Under the pieces are notes generated by a model that worked only from the letters and a program-made list of their open reading frames with translations, had not been told where the DNA came from and did not search any database. This document shows positions 53,117 to 61,265 of a DNA stretch of 64,000 nucleotides, in pieces; position 1 is the first letter of the stretch, and every line of letters starts with the position of its first letter. The stretch comes from Ruegeria conchae (GTDB lineage: Bacteria; Pseudomonadota; Alphaproteobacteria; Rhodobacterales; Rhodobacteraceae). The DNA lies in assembly GCF_000192475.1 (NCBI RefSeq), contig NZ_AEYW01000022.1, positions 186,001 to 250,000 on the forward strand, given 5' to 3'. The position numbers and the translations under genes are program-made.

Positions 53117-55039
53117 ATGGTCAGGATCGATTTTGAGCCATGGGAACCCGAAGAAACGATCGGGAAACTGTGGCACACCCTTGCCAGCCGCCTTGATGCA
53201 CCAGAGGTGCATGATGGAGCCGCGGTCGACCTCTCTGAGGTCGCAGGGCGGCTGGCCGTCCTCTTCCGAGGGCTTGGGGGTAGTCCGGGCGTTGAATTGC
53301 GCCCGGTCTCACCCGAGGTTTCACGTCACCGTCTAAGCTGGCGCCGCAAGCTGGCAACCGAGGCCGAGCTAATGCCGCGCGCCTCGTTCGATGGCGAAGT
53401 TCTGCGCCTGCCGGACCGGCTGGCAGTTTTCCCCGCGCGCGAAGCCAATGGCGCGCTTTTTGTCTGGCTGGTCGCTGCTGCCGCCCATGCCGGAACCCGG
53501 ATTGATGAAGATGACCCTCTGCGCGCTGACCTGCGCGCGTTGATTGCCGCGCAGAGCATGGTCGAGGCTACTTTGGACGACGCCCCCGGCCTGCGCCCAC
53601 TTTACACCGAGCTTTGCAAGGGTGTTCTGCATCACCGCGATATCCCCGGCCTGCCTCCTGTGGAGGCCGCGGTCGAGGAACTGGTTCGTTACATGCTGGG
53701 CGATCCCGCACCCCTGTCAGAGCGGGCCGAGCAGCTTCTGACCTTGGATGATGATCTGACCGCCCCACGTGGATATCAGCATCTCCGCCCTGTTCCCCTG
53801 TGGCCCGAACTGCGCGCCGTCGGATTTTCCGAACACAACGAGGTCGAAAACCCCGATACCGAAGGTCCACCTGAGGAATCAGGGGAGAAAACCCACCGCG
53901 CCCGCCGCCGTAAATCGGATCAGGCCAACCGCAGTGACAGTTTCATCCTGCACAAGTTCGAGGCGATCCTCAGCTGGGCCGAGTTCCTGAACATCAACCG
54001 GCGCATCGATGATGACGATCCCGATAACGCCAAGAAAGCCGCCGACGATCAGGAAGAAATCGGTTTGGGGCAGATCTCCAAAGCCCCGCCGACCAAGTTG
54101 AAACTGCATCTGGACCTTGCGCCCGAGGACGTGAATCGCGAGCGTCTTTCAGGCCGCATCCTCTATCCTGAATGGGACGTGCGCACGGGGCAGTACTTGC
54201 CGGATCACGTCAACGTCTTGCTGTCGGATGCCGATATCCGCGAAGACTCGGCTGAATTCGGCAAAGACCCGGCCACCGCCCGCCGCATCCGCGCCGTAAA
54301 ACGCCAGTTCGAGGCGCTGCGCCCGGGCCGCGTCATGACCCGGGGCCATTTGGACGGCGATCAACTGGATATCGAGGCTGCCGTGCGGGCCGAAACCGAC
54401 CGCCGCGCCAGCGGAGAAGGCAATGAACGCGTCTGGATGCAATCCCGCCCCGAAGCCCGCGATCTGGCCGTTTCGATTCTACTGGATGTCAGCCGCTCGA
54501 CCGAAAGCGCCGTGACAGGCCGTGCCGTGATCGACATCGAACGCGAGGCACTGGCCGCGCTGGCCTGGGGTCTGAACGCCTGCGGTGACGATTTTGCCAT
54601 TCACGCTTTCAGCTCACTGAAACGCCAACGCGTCTTCGTGCAGCGCTGCAAACGGTTCGATGAGCCGATGGGCAGATTGGTAGAACAGCGCATCGCGTCC
54701 CTGCGTCCGGGCCACTATACAAGGCTGGGTGCGGCGATCCGCCATTGCTCGGCCGATCTGGCCAGTCAATCGCGCAAACGCCGGTTGCTGCTTGTGATCA
54801 CCGATGGCAAACCCAACGATCTGGACCATTACGAAGGCCGTCACGGCATCGAAGACACACGCCAAGCCATCCGCGAGGCGCGCCGCGCCGGGCAATCGGT
54901 CTTTGGCGTTACCATCGACAAAACCGGTAAAAGCTGGTTCCCGCGCATGTTCGGCCAAGGCGGATTCGCGGTCATCCCCGATCCGCACCGCCTGACTATG
55001 GCCCTGCCGCAAATCTACCGCCAACTGGTCGGCGCATGA
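53117..55039 (+). CDS. norD: NorD, VWA-domain assembly protein
   Basis: The 640-residue protein has a large N-terminal region and a C-terminal von Willebrand A domain beginning LAVSILLDVSRSTESAVTG near 452, with the MIDAS motif DVSRS. LLVITDGKPNDLDHYEGRHG follows near 556 with a second metal-binding Asp. It forms a complex with NorQ for FeB insertion in NorB. The middle part is Asp/Glu-rich. Its stop overlaps the norE start by 4 bases. Confidence 0.95.
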   Translation: MVRIDFEPWEPEETIGKLWHTLASRLDAPEVHDGAAVDLSEVAGRLAVLFRGLGGSPGVELRPVSPEVSRHRLSWRRKLATEAELMPRASFDGEVLRLPDRLAVFPAREANGALFVWLVAAAAHAGTRIDEDDPLRADLRALIAAQSMVEATLDDAPGLRPLYTELCKGVLHHRDIPGLPPVEAAVEELVRYMLGDPAPLSERAEQLLTLDDDLTAPRGYQHLRPVPLWPELRAVGFSEHNEVENPDTEGPPEESGEKTHRARRRKSDQANRSDSFILHKFEAILSWAEFLNINRRIDDDDPDNAKKAADDQEEIGLGQISKAPPTKLKLHLDLAPEDVNRERLSGRILYPEWDVRTGQYLPDHVNVLLSDADIREDSAEFGKDPATARRIRAVKRQFEALRPGRVMTRGHLDGDQLDIEAAVRAETDRRASGEGNERVWMQSRPEARDLAVSILLDVSRSTESAVTGRAVIDIEREALAALAWGLNACGDDFAIHAFSSLKRQRVFVQRCKRFDEPMGRLVEQRIASLRPGHYTRLGAAIRHCSADLASQSRKRRLLLVITDGKPNDLDHYEGRHGIEDTRQAIREARRAGQSVFGVTIDKTGKSWFPRMFGQGGFAVIPDPHRLTMALPQIYRQLVGA

Positions 55040-55584
55040 GTGATACCTCTTTGATCGACGAGCTTCCGGGCGAGTTGTTGATGTGGGTTCTGATCATCTC
55101 GGAACTGCTGGTATTCGGCGCTGGCCTGATTGCCTTCATGGGCGTTCGGCTGACCGATCCGGCCGGGTTCGCCGAAGCACAATCGCATCTTTATCGTACC
55201 GGAGCGGCGCTCAATACGGCGGTGCTGGTGACCTCAGGCTATCTGGCGGCGCAAGCGCTGCACTGGCGGCAGATCGCGCGTCGGCTCGCCGCCCGTCTGG
55301 CACTGATCGCCGCCGCCGCGCTGGGCGTTGTGTTCCTGATCATCAAGGGCGCGGAATACGCCGGCAAAGCAGCACAGGGGATCACCTACGAAACCCACCC
55401 GTTCTTCCTGTTCTACTACCTGCTAACCGGCTTCCACGCCGCTCATGTGCTGGCAGGTGTTGGCATCCTGCTGCTGGTCGCCTGGTGCGATGACCCCCGC
55501 AACATCGAGGCAGGTGCGCAGTTCTGGCACATGGTCGATCTGGTCTGGATCCTGCTTTTCCCCGTGATCTACCTGTTGGGATAA
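55036..55584 (+). CDS. norE: NorE, cytochrome c oxidase subunit III-like protein
   Basis: The 182-residue membrane protein has five hydrophobic segments and subunit III-like features: LPGELLMWVLIISELLVFGA at its start, FLFYYLLTGFHAAHVLAGVG near 122, and WHMVDLVWILLFPVIYLLG at the end. NorE is a nor accessory protein needed for full activity. It overlaps norD by 4 bases and norF follows after 5. Confidence 0.92.
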   Translation: MSDTSLIDELPGELLMWVLIISELLVFGAGLIAFMGVRLTDPAGFAEAQSHLYRTGAALNTAVLVTSGYLAAQALHWRQIARRLAARLALIAAAALGVVFLIIKGAEYAGKAAQGITYETHPFFLFYYLLTGFHAAHVLAGVGILLLVAWCDDPRNIEAGAQFWHMVDLVWILLFPVIYLLG

Positions 55585-55589
55585 TACGG

Positions 55590-55877
55590 ATGCCCGCAGC
55601 TTCATCTTTTCCTAAATACGCCCGCCGGAGACTCCCGAATGCGCTCACACGCGCATGGCTAACCCTTCTGATGCTCAGCGTCGCATCTGCACTGCTGACT
55701 GTGCTGCCCATCCCGCCGGCCGTCCTAGCCGGCGGCATTCTGATCCTCGCACTGGCGAAATGCCGCGTCATCCTGGCTCGTTATCTTGATCTCGCAAACA
55801 GCCCGGCCTGGCTGCGGGGATTCACCATGGTGACTACAGGATTTGCCATCATCATCTTCGCCCTCTACCTGATCTGA
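55590..55877 (+). CDS. norF: NorF, small membrane protein
   Basis: The 95-residue protein has three hydrophobic stretches (WLTLLMLSVASALLTVLPIP, AVLAGGILILALA and MVTTGFAIIIFALYLI). It resembles the NorF/cytochrome oxidase subunit IV-like proteins found after norE. It ends the nor operon, and a hairpin shared with convergent hemA lies directly behind it. The identification is mainly by position and size. Confidence 0.8.
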   Translation: MPAASSFPKYARRRLPNALTRAWLTLLMLSVASALLTVLPIPPAVLAGGILILALAKCRVILARYLDLANSPAWLRGFTMVTTGFAIIIFALYLI

Positions 55878-55878
55878 C

Positions 55879-55908
55879 CAAAAAAACGCCGCCTCCGAAG
55901 AGACGGCG
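55879..55908 (-). terminator. Rho-independent terminator of hemA (convergent with norF)
   Basis: On the minus strand a stem CGCCGTCTC/GAGGCGGCG with loop TTCG and one mismatch is followed by a run of seven T. It is 29 bases after the hemA stop and just after the norF stop, so it may serve both directions. Confidence 0.85.
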
Positions 55909-55936
55909 AAGTGTCACGCTAGGGGGCGCTTCGTTG

Positions 55937-57160
55937 TTACTGGGCCGCCATCGGCATCCGGGCGATCTGACAGCGTTGCCAGAGGGTAGACAGCGCGCCG
56001 ACAAGATGGTCGATATCCTCATCCGTATGGACGGGCGACGGCGTGATCCGCAGCCGCTCGGTCCCTTTTGGCACGGTCGGATAGTTGATCGGCTGAATGT
56101 AGATGCCGAACTCTTCCAGCAGCGTGTCCGAGATGAACTTGCACTTCACCGGATCGCCGACCATCACTGGGATGATATGGCTGGGGTTGGGGATATGAGG
56201 GATACCTTCCGCATCCAAACGGGCCCGAACCTGCGACACACGGGCTTTCTGCAGGTCGCGTTCAGCATTCGATTGTTTCAGATGCCGGATCGAGGCTGCA
56301 GCTCCAGCTGCGATAGAAGGCGGCAGGGCGGTGGTAAAAATGAAGCCGCTGGCAAAGCTGCGCACGAAATCGCACAGCGCAGCAGAGGCAGCGATGTACC
56401 CGCCCACCACACCGAACGCCTTGCCTAGCGTGCCTTCGATCACCGTCAGGCGATCCATCAGCCCTTCGCGTTCGGCGATGCCGCCGCCGCGCGGGCCGTA
56501 AAGACCCACCGCATGAACCTCATCCAGATAGGTCATAGCGCCGTATTTATCGGCCAGATCGCAGATCTCTTTGATGGGGGCGATGTCGCCGTCCATCGAA
56601 TAGACCGACTCGAAGGCGATCATCTTGGGTGCATCTGGATCAGCGGCGGCCAGCTTGGCCTCAAGGTCTTCCAGATCGTTGTGTTTCCAGATCACCTTCT
56701 GCGCTCGCGAGTGGCGGATGCCTTCGATCATCGAGGCGTGGTTCAGGGCATCCGAGAACACGATCAGGTCGGGGATTTTTGCGGCGAGGGTTCCCAGGGC
56801 CGCCCAATTCGAAACATACCCGGAAGTAAACAGAAGCGCGGATTCCTTTCCGTGCAAATCCGCCAGTTCGGCCTCAAGCAGCACGTGATCATGCGTGGTG
56901 CCCGATATATTCCGCGTGCCGCCAGCCCCTGCGCCGCAGCGGTCCAATGCGTCATGCATCGCGCCGATCACCGAGGGGTGCTGACCCATGCCGAGATAAT
57001 CGTTCGAGCACCAGATCCGCACATTCCGCTGGACTGAGCCATCCGTTTGGCGTGCATTCGGAAAAGAGCCACAACAACGCTGCAAGTCTATGAAAACACG
57101 ATAATTTCCTTCATCCCGAAGGTCATTGAGGCTTTGGCTGAAATAACGCTCGTAGTCCAT
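55937..57160 (-). CDS. hemA: 5-aminolevulinate synthase
   Basis: With the ATG at 57160 ([11 protein letters not shown]) the protein has 407 residues, normal for ALAS of alphaproteobacteria. Signature parts are [12 protein letters not shown] near 55, [20 protein letters not shown] near 98, and the PLP lysine in [19 protein letters not shown] near 245. It condenses glycine and succinyl-CoA to start tetrapyrrole synthesis. Its placement next to the regulator and behind an operator suggests a denitrification-specific copy that raises precursor supply for hemes c, b and d1. A 23-codon upstream extension of the frame is rejected. Confidence 0.95.
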   Translation of the reverse strand: MDYERYFSQSLNDLRDEGNYRVFIDLQRCCGSFPNARQTDGSVQRNVRIWCSNDYLGMGQHPSVIGAMHDALDRCGAGAGGTRNISGTTHDHVLLEAELADLHGKESALLFTSGYVSNWAALGTLAAKIPDLIVFSDALNHASMIEGIRHSRAQKVIWKHNDLEDLEAKLAAADPDAPKMIAFESVYSMDGDIAPIKEICDLADKYGAMTYLDEVHAVGLYGPRGGGIAEREGLMDRLTVIEGTLGKAFGVVGGYIAASAALCDFVRSFASGFIFTTALPPSIAAGAAASIRHLKQSNAERDLQKARVSQVRARLDAEGIPHIPNPSHIIPVMVGDPVKCKFISDTLLEEFGIYIQPINYPTVPKGTERLRITPSPVHTDEDIDHLVGALSTLWQRCQIARMPMAAQ

Positions 57161-57222
57161 GTTACGTGCTCCCCGGAATACTGGCTTTGAGCCGAGAATA
57201 GGGCAGCGAACCAACCCGCAAC

Positions 57223-57236
57223 ATGACAATAGTCAA
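57223..57236. promoter_or_regulatory. Dnr/NnrR-type operator between hemA and dnr
   Basis: ATGAC-AATA-GTCAA (TTGAC-TATT-GTCAT on the other strand) is a palindrome with one deviating end base. It lies 62 bases upstream of the hemA ATG, the same spacing as in the nirS and norC promoters, and 110 bases before the regulator start, so it could control both. Confidence 0.75.
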
Positions 57237-57346
57237 GTTTAGGCAACATAAAAACTATGGTGTACAACTGCCGGCTCTGGCATAGCGTGGGACAGGGATG
57301 GACCAACCGAGCGCGCGCGCCGGCAGGAAGTAACAGGGGTATTCTC

Positions 57347-58048
57347 TTGTCTCACGAAGCACAAAAAGCGATCGCACGTCAGTCGCTGCTGCTGCGCAGT
57401 TTACCGGAACAGCATGTGGAAACTTTGCTGAGCCACGCGATCTGGCGTCAGTATGACCGCGGTGAGACAATATTTCTGCAGGAGGAAACGGCGCAGGCGA
57501 TCCACGTCGTACTGGCGGGGTGGGTTAAGCTGTTCCGTATGACACCTACCGGTGCCGAGGCCGTTGTGAGCGTCTTTACCCGTGGCGACAGTTTTGGTGA
57601 GGCCGTGGCGCTGCGCAACGTGCCCTATCCGGTCTCGGCCGAGGCCGTTTCGGCCTGTGATGTCATGCACATTCCCAGCCCAATCCTGATTTCGCTGATG
57701 AAGGAAGACCCCGAGATCGGGATCTCGATTCTGGCCGCGACCTTCACCCATCTGCACTCGCTGGTGGCGCAGCTGGAACAGCTCAAGGCGCAGACCGGTG
57801 CACAGCGAGTGGCCGAGTTTTTGCTGAACCTCTGTGACACTGATGCGGGTGAGTGCGAAGTATCGCTGCCTTATGACAAGATGCTGATCGCGGGTCGTCT
57901 GGGTATGAAACCCGAAAGCCTGAGCCGGGCGTTTTCAAGGCTTAAGGCGGTGGGGGTAAAGATCAACCGCAACCACGCTGTGATATCGGATATAGCATTG
58001 CTGCGGGATTATGCCGAAAGTGATCCGGCGGAAAACTGGGGTCGGTAA
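57347..58048 (+). CDS. dnr: Crp/Fnr-family regulator of Dnr/NnrR type
   Basis: The start is taken as the TTG at 57347 behind AGGGG; the 233-residue product begins with SHEAQKAIARQ. The 30 codons of open frame before it look non-coding. An N-terminal cyclic-nucleotide-binding-like sensor (GETIFLQEETAQAIHVVLAG near 40) is followed by a dimerisation helix and a winged helix-turn-helix. The recognition helix is MKPESLSRAFSRL, whose E-x2-S-R matches FNR contacts to TTGA half-sites. The FNR iron-sulfur cysteines are absent, so it is a Dnr-like NO sensor rather than FnrL. It likely acts at the six boxes of this window. Confidence 0.88.
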   Translation: MSHEAQKAIARQSLLLRSLPEQHVETLLSHAIWRQYDRGETIFLQEETAQAIHVVLAGWVKLFRMTPTGAEAVVSVFTRGDSFGEAVALRNVPYPVSAEAVSACDVMHIPSPILISLMKEDPEIGISILAATFTHLHSLVAQLEQLKAQTGAQRVAEFLLNLCDTDAGECEVSLPYDKMLIAGRLGMKPESLSRAFSRLKAVGVKINRNHAVISDIALLRDYAESDPAENWGR

Positions 58049-58068
58049 CCCGGCATTGCTGCCGGGTT
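58047..58068 (+). terminator. Hairpin after the dnr gene
   Basis: AACCCGGC-ATTGCT-GCCGGGTT forms an 8-base-pair stem overlapping the last base of the stop codon; GACCTCTT follows, a poor T-run. It lies between the convergent dnr gene and the small gene ending the nap operon. Confidence 0.6.
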
Positions 58069-58075
58069 GACCTCT

Positions 58076-58333
58076 TCAGACTGTCGCGCCCTTGCGGCGA
58101 ATGGCGGTGCCAAGGGTACCGGCACAGACGCCAACGATGATCGCGATGATTAGCGCCATGGCTCCGACATGGGAAAATTGCCACCCGGCAAAAAGCAGTG
58201 GTGCGATCAGGCCTACCAGACCGCCCAATAGGGCCCCCAACCAATATTGGCGGGTCATCATGCCCAGTGCCAGACCCAGAATGCCGGGTAGGCCCAATAC
58301 GTTGCCGCCGATGGTTCCAAGTATTTCTAACAT
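58076..58333 (-). CDS. Small membrane protein at the end of the nap operon
   Basis: The 85-residue protein has three hydrophobic segments (GNVLGLPGILGLALGMM, WLGALLGGLVGLIAPLLFAG and AMALIIAIIVGVCAGTLG) and a short basic tail. It starts 12 bases after the napC stop, so it is likely co-transcribed with nap. I do not recognise the family; the glycine-rich helices suggest an oligomeric or accessory membrane protein. It is not one of the usual nap genes (napE, napF, napK, napL). Confidence 0.6.
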   Translation of the reverse strand: MLEILGTIGGNVLGLPGILGLALGMMTRQYWLGALLGGLVGLIAPLLFAGWQFSHVGAMALIIAIIVGVCAGTLGTAIRRKGATV

Positions 58334-58345
58334 CTCTGTCCCACC

Positions 58346-59038
58346 TTAATCCGAGCTTTTGTTCAGGAACGCGCGGATGTCGTCTCCTGAAGCGGCTGCG
58401 TGTTCCTGCAGAACCTCGCCGTCTATCTCTTTCGCAATCTTTTCATACGTTTCCAGATAGTTGGGTGGGAGGCTGTGCGCGATACCCTGGTGGCAGTCGA
58501 TACAGGTCATGCCGTTATCGATCGCGCGCTGGTGTTCATTGGCGGCCCGGGTCTCCTGAATCGTGAAGTCCATATAGTCGAAGTTGTGACAGTTACGGCA
58601 TTCCCGGCTGTCGGATGCTTTCATCTTCTTCCAAACGGCCGTCGCCATAGCGAGACGATGATCCTCATACTTCTCGGGCGTGCTGATCGTGCCTGCCAGT
58701 TCGTGGTAGACATCCTTCACGGCCATGATCTTGGCTTTGATCTTATGATTCCACTCGTCCGGGACGTGGCAGTCCGAACAGATCGCCCGCACGCCCGAAT
58801 GGTTGTTATAGTGGATGGTCTCGCGGTATTCGCCGAGATTGACCTCCATCGTGTGACACGAGGTGCAGAACTCTTCTGTATTCGTCAGTTCCAGCGTCCA
58901 GTGGAACCCACCCCAGAACAGGATGCCTGCCAGAAATCCGGCAAGCAGGGTGAAACCAACGCTGACGACGGCGATCGGGCTCCAGAACCAGGTCCAGAGG
59001 CGCCGGATGAGCCCTTGTTTTTCTTGGGAGTCGGACAT
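58346..59038 (-). CDS. napC: NapC, tetraheme quinol dehydrogenase
   Basis: The 230-residue protein has a membrane anchor (PIAVVSVGFTLLAGFLAGIL near 17-36) and four heme c motifs: CTSCH, CSDCH, CRNCH and CIDCH. It oxidises ubiquinol and passes electrons to NapB. Its heme region is very similar to the first half of the NirT-like protein at 44025-45815, indicating common descent. It follows napB by 26 bases. Confidence 0.95.
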   Translation of the reverse strand: MSDSQEKQGLIRRLWTWFWSPIAVVSVGFTLLAGFLAGILFWGGFHWTLELTNTEEFCTSCHTMEVNLGEYRETIHYNNHSGVRAICSDCHVPDEWNHKIKAKIMAVKDVYHELAGTISTPEKYEDHRLAMATAVWKKMKASDSRECRNCHNFDYMDFTIQETRAANEHQRAIDNGMTCIDCHQGIAHSLPPNYLETYEKIAKEIDGEVLQEHAAASGDDIRAFLNKSSD

Positions 59039-59064
59039 GTCGCGCTCTCCTTTTCGACCTGAGT

Positions 59065-59499
59065 TTAGTTTCCGGAGGAAGGTTCAAAAGTGTTGTCGAC
59101 CAGCGGCAGCGCATCGGCCTGCGGCACGTGGCACTGGTTGCAGAAATACCGAGTGCCTGCGATCTGATCCAACTCACGGCCTTCGCGGTCCAGATAGTGG
59201 GTCATCGACAGCGTTGGCGCATTGCGCTCACCGGCTTTGGTCCAGTCGTGGCACGACAGACACTGATTGGTACGCAGGTCGATCTGGTACTGTTCGATCG
59301 AGTGCGGGATCAGCGGTGGCTGCTGGCGATAGTTGCGCTGCATGCGGCCTTCGACAGTGCGATGCACCTGATCCACAATGGCGGGTTCATCCACTTCGAC
59401 ACCGCGCAGGCTGTTGACCCCGGCAGATTGTGCAAGGGCCAGGCCACCGAGGAGCAGCGGCGGGATCAGGGCAAGGCCCACTAGGATCGGCTTTTTCAT
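59065..59499 (-). CDS. napB: NapB, diheme cytochrome c subunit
   Basis: The 144-residue exported protein (signal VGLALIPPLLLGGLALAQSA) has two heme c sites, CLSCHDWT near 86 and CNQCHVPQ near 124, with the typical PPLIPHSIEQYQID before the first. It accepts electrons from NapC and transfers them to NapA. It starts 12 bases after the napH stop. Confidence 0.96.
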   Translation of the reverse strand: MKKPILVGLALIPPLLLGGLALAQSAGVNSLRGVEVDEPAIVDQVHRTVEGRMQRNYRQQPPLIPHSIEQYQIDLRTNQCLSCHDWTKAGERNAPTLSMTHYLDREGRELDQIAGTRYFCNQCHVPQADALPLVDNTFEPSSGN

Positions 59500-59511
59500 C
59501 TTCTCACTCCT

Positions 59512-60423
59512 TCAAAAAGGTCTTGAGGCACGCGGCTGAGGCGCGGCGGTTGATTCCGGTGGTGCGACGGTCAGGGCGTCGAACCGATGGGTGAATTTGA
59601 AAACGTCTTCGGCGCAGATATCGATGCAACGGCCGCAATTGGTGCAGTCGGGCGACAGGATCAACGGGGTGTCTTTGCCTTTTAGCGCCGGAGAGATCAC
59701 GTGGTTTTCCGGGCAGACCGCGTAGCAATCCATGCAGTCGTCGCAAGCGGAGCGGTTGGCGGCGCTGACCCGCAGCATCGCTTTGCTGCCGATCAATCCA
59801 TAGAACGCGCCTACGGGGCAGACATGGCCGCACCATCCGTGGCGCGATACCAGCAGGTCGAATAGGAAGATCGCGGCGACCATCGCCCAGACAAATCCCA
59901 TGCCAAAGATCAGCCCGCGATGCAGCATGGTGATCGGGTTGACCAGCTCCCACGCGATGGCTCCGGTCAGGCCGGACACGATCAGTACAGTGACCATGAT
60001 CCACAGACGAGTGCCACGTTTGGGTTGCCAGCCTTTTTGCAGGCCCAGCTTGCGGTGCAGCCAATGCGCGCTGTCGGTTACGGGGTTGATCGGGCAGACC
60101 CACGAGCAATAGACGCGACCTCCGATCAGGGCGTAGGCCACCAGAACAATGGCAGCGCCAATCGCGCCGGTCAGTTCGGGCCAATGCCCAGCGATCAGGC
60201 TTTGCAGAAAGACAAACGGATCGGTCAGGGGCAGCAGGCCCAGCGTCAGCGACCCGGCCAGAGTGCCTTGCACGATCCAGATACCGAACCACGGGCCCAG
60301 CAGGAACAACACCAGAAAGAACAGCTGACTTGCCCGGCGCAGCAGCAGGTATTTATGGGCACCCAGCCAGCCTTTGGCTGCGATGGCTTCCTGCCCCAGT
60401 GGCATATGTGTGCGGGCGGTCAT
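59512..60423 (-). CDS. napH: NapH, membrane iron-sulfur protein
   Basis: The 303-residue protein has four membrane helices and NosR-like [12 protein letters not shown] and [12 protein letters not shown] motifs. Two 4Fe-4S clusters follow at the C-terminus, [13 protein letters not shown] and [14 protein letters not shown]. With NapG it forms a quinol-oxidising route into the Nap system. It overlaps napG by 4 bases. Confidence 0.95.
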   Translation of the reverse strand: MTARTHMPLGQEAIAAKGWLGAHKYLLLRRASQLFFLVLFLLGPWFGIWIVQGTLAGSLTLGLLPLTDPFVFLQSLIAGHWPELTGAIGAAIVLVAYALIGGRVYCSWVCPINPVTDSAHWLHRKLGLQKGWQPKRGTRLWIMVTVLIVSGLTGAIAWELVNPITMLHRGLIFGMGFVWAMVAAIFLFDLLVSRHGWCGHVCPVGAFYGLIGSKAMLRVSAANRSACDDCMDCYAVCPENHVISPALKGKDTPLILSPDCTNCGRCIDICAEDVFKFTHRFDALTVAPPESTAAPQPRASRPF

Positions 60424-61238
60424 TGGGTGACCTCCGGCAACTTGAAGCTGGGTTCAAATCCGCCCGGAGCGACAAGGTTATCGGTGCCCGGCCCCGGTAG
60501 GCGGTCAGGCAAATCGATGATGCCTTCGACGACGGGCGCGCCTTTGGCCTCTTTTTCTTCCCAGCCCTTAAGGTAATGATCAGCGCTGCTGCCCCGGGCT
60601 AGACGGATGGGCAGAACCTTAATCGCGGCTTCAGGAAGAACGCAGCTTTTCTCGCACACACCACAACCTGTGCAATGATCGGCGTGAACGGTCGGAATGA
60701 AGATTGCGTGACTGCCTGAGCGGGCGTTGTGTTCGGTCTCCAGCGTGATCGCCTCGTCGATGACGGGGCAGACGCGGTAACAGACGTCGCAACGCAGGCC
60801 GAGGAAATTCAGGCAGTTCTCCTGATCGACCAGAACAGCCACACCCATCTTGGCGTCGTCGATATTGTCCAGTCCGGGGTCCAGCGCTCCGGTCGGGCAG
60901 GCCGCGACGCAAGGAATGTCGTCACACATCTCACAAGGCACTTCGCGGGCGGTGAAATACGGTGTGCCGGTGGCCACCGCATCGACACCCAGTTCCGCCA
61001 GTTTCAGCGTGTCATAGGGACATTCCCGCACGCACAATCCACAGCGGATACAGGCCGACAGGAAGTCTTTTTCCGGCAAGGCTCCGGGGGGTCGCAAGGC
61101 CTCGGCCGGCAACGCCCGTGCGTCCCGCGCCAGCCAGGCCAGCAAGGACCCGGCTGCCACGCAGCCACCCGCTGCGCGCGCCGAGTCCTGCAGGAACCGG
61201 CGCCGCTGCGGCGAAAGGGGTGTGCCAACACGAGACAT
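60420..61238 (-). CDS. napG: NapG, periplasmic ferredoxin-type protein
   Basis: The 272-residue protein has a Tat signal ([20 protein letters not shown]) and four 4Fe-4S cluster motifs: [48 protein letters not shown] and [15 protein letters not shown]. It works with NapH in electron delivery to NapA. It overlaps napH at its end and lies 27 bases after the napA stop. Confidence 0.95.
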   Translation of the reverse strand: MSRVGTPLSPQRRRFLQDSARAAGGCVAAGSLLAWLARDARALPAEALRPPGALPEKDFLSACIRCGLCVRECPYDTLKLAELGVDAVATGTPYFTAREVPCEMCDDIPCVAACPTGALDPGLDNIDDAKMGVAVLVDQENCLNFLGLRCDVCYRVCPVIDEAITLETEHNARSGSHAIFIPTVHADHCTGCGVCEKSCVLPEAAIKVLPIRLARGSSADHYLKGWEEKEAKGAPVVEGIIDLPDRLPGPGTDNLVAPGGFEPSFKLPEVTQ

Positions 61239-61265
61239 GGGGACGACCTTTGCCTTGCCAGCCTT

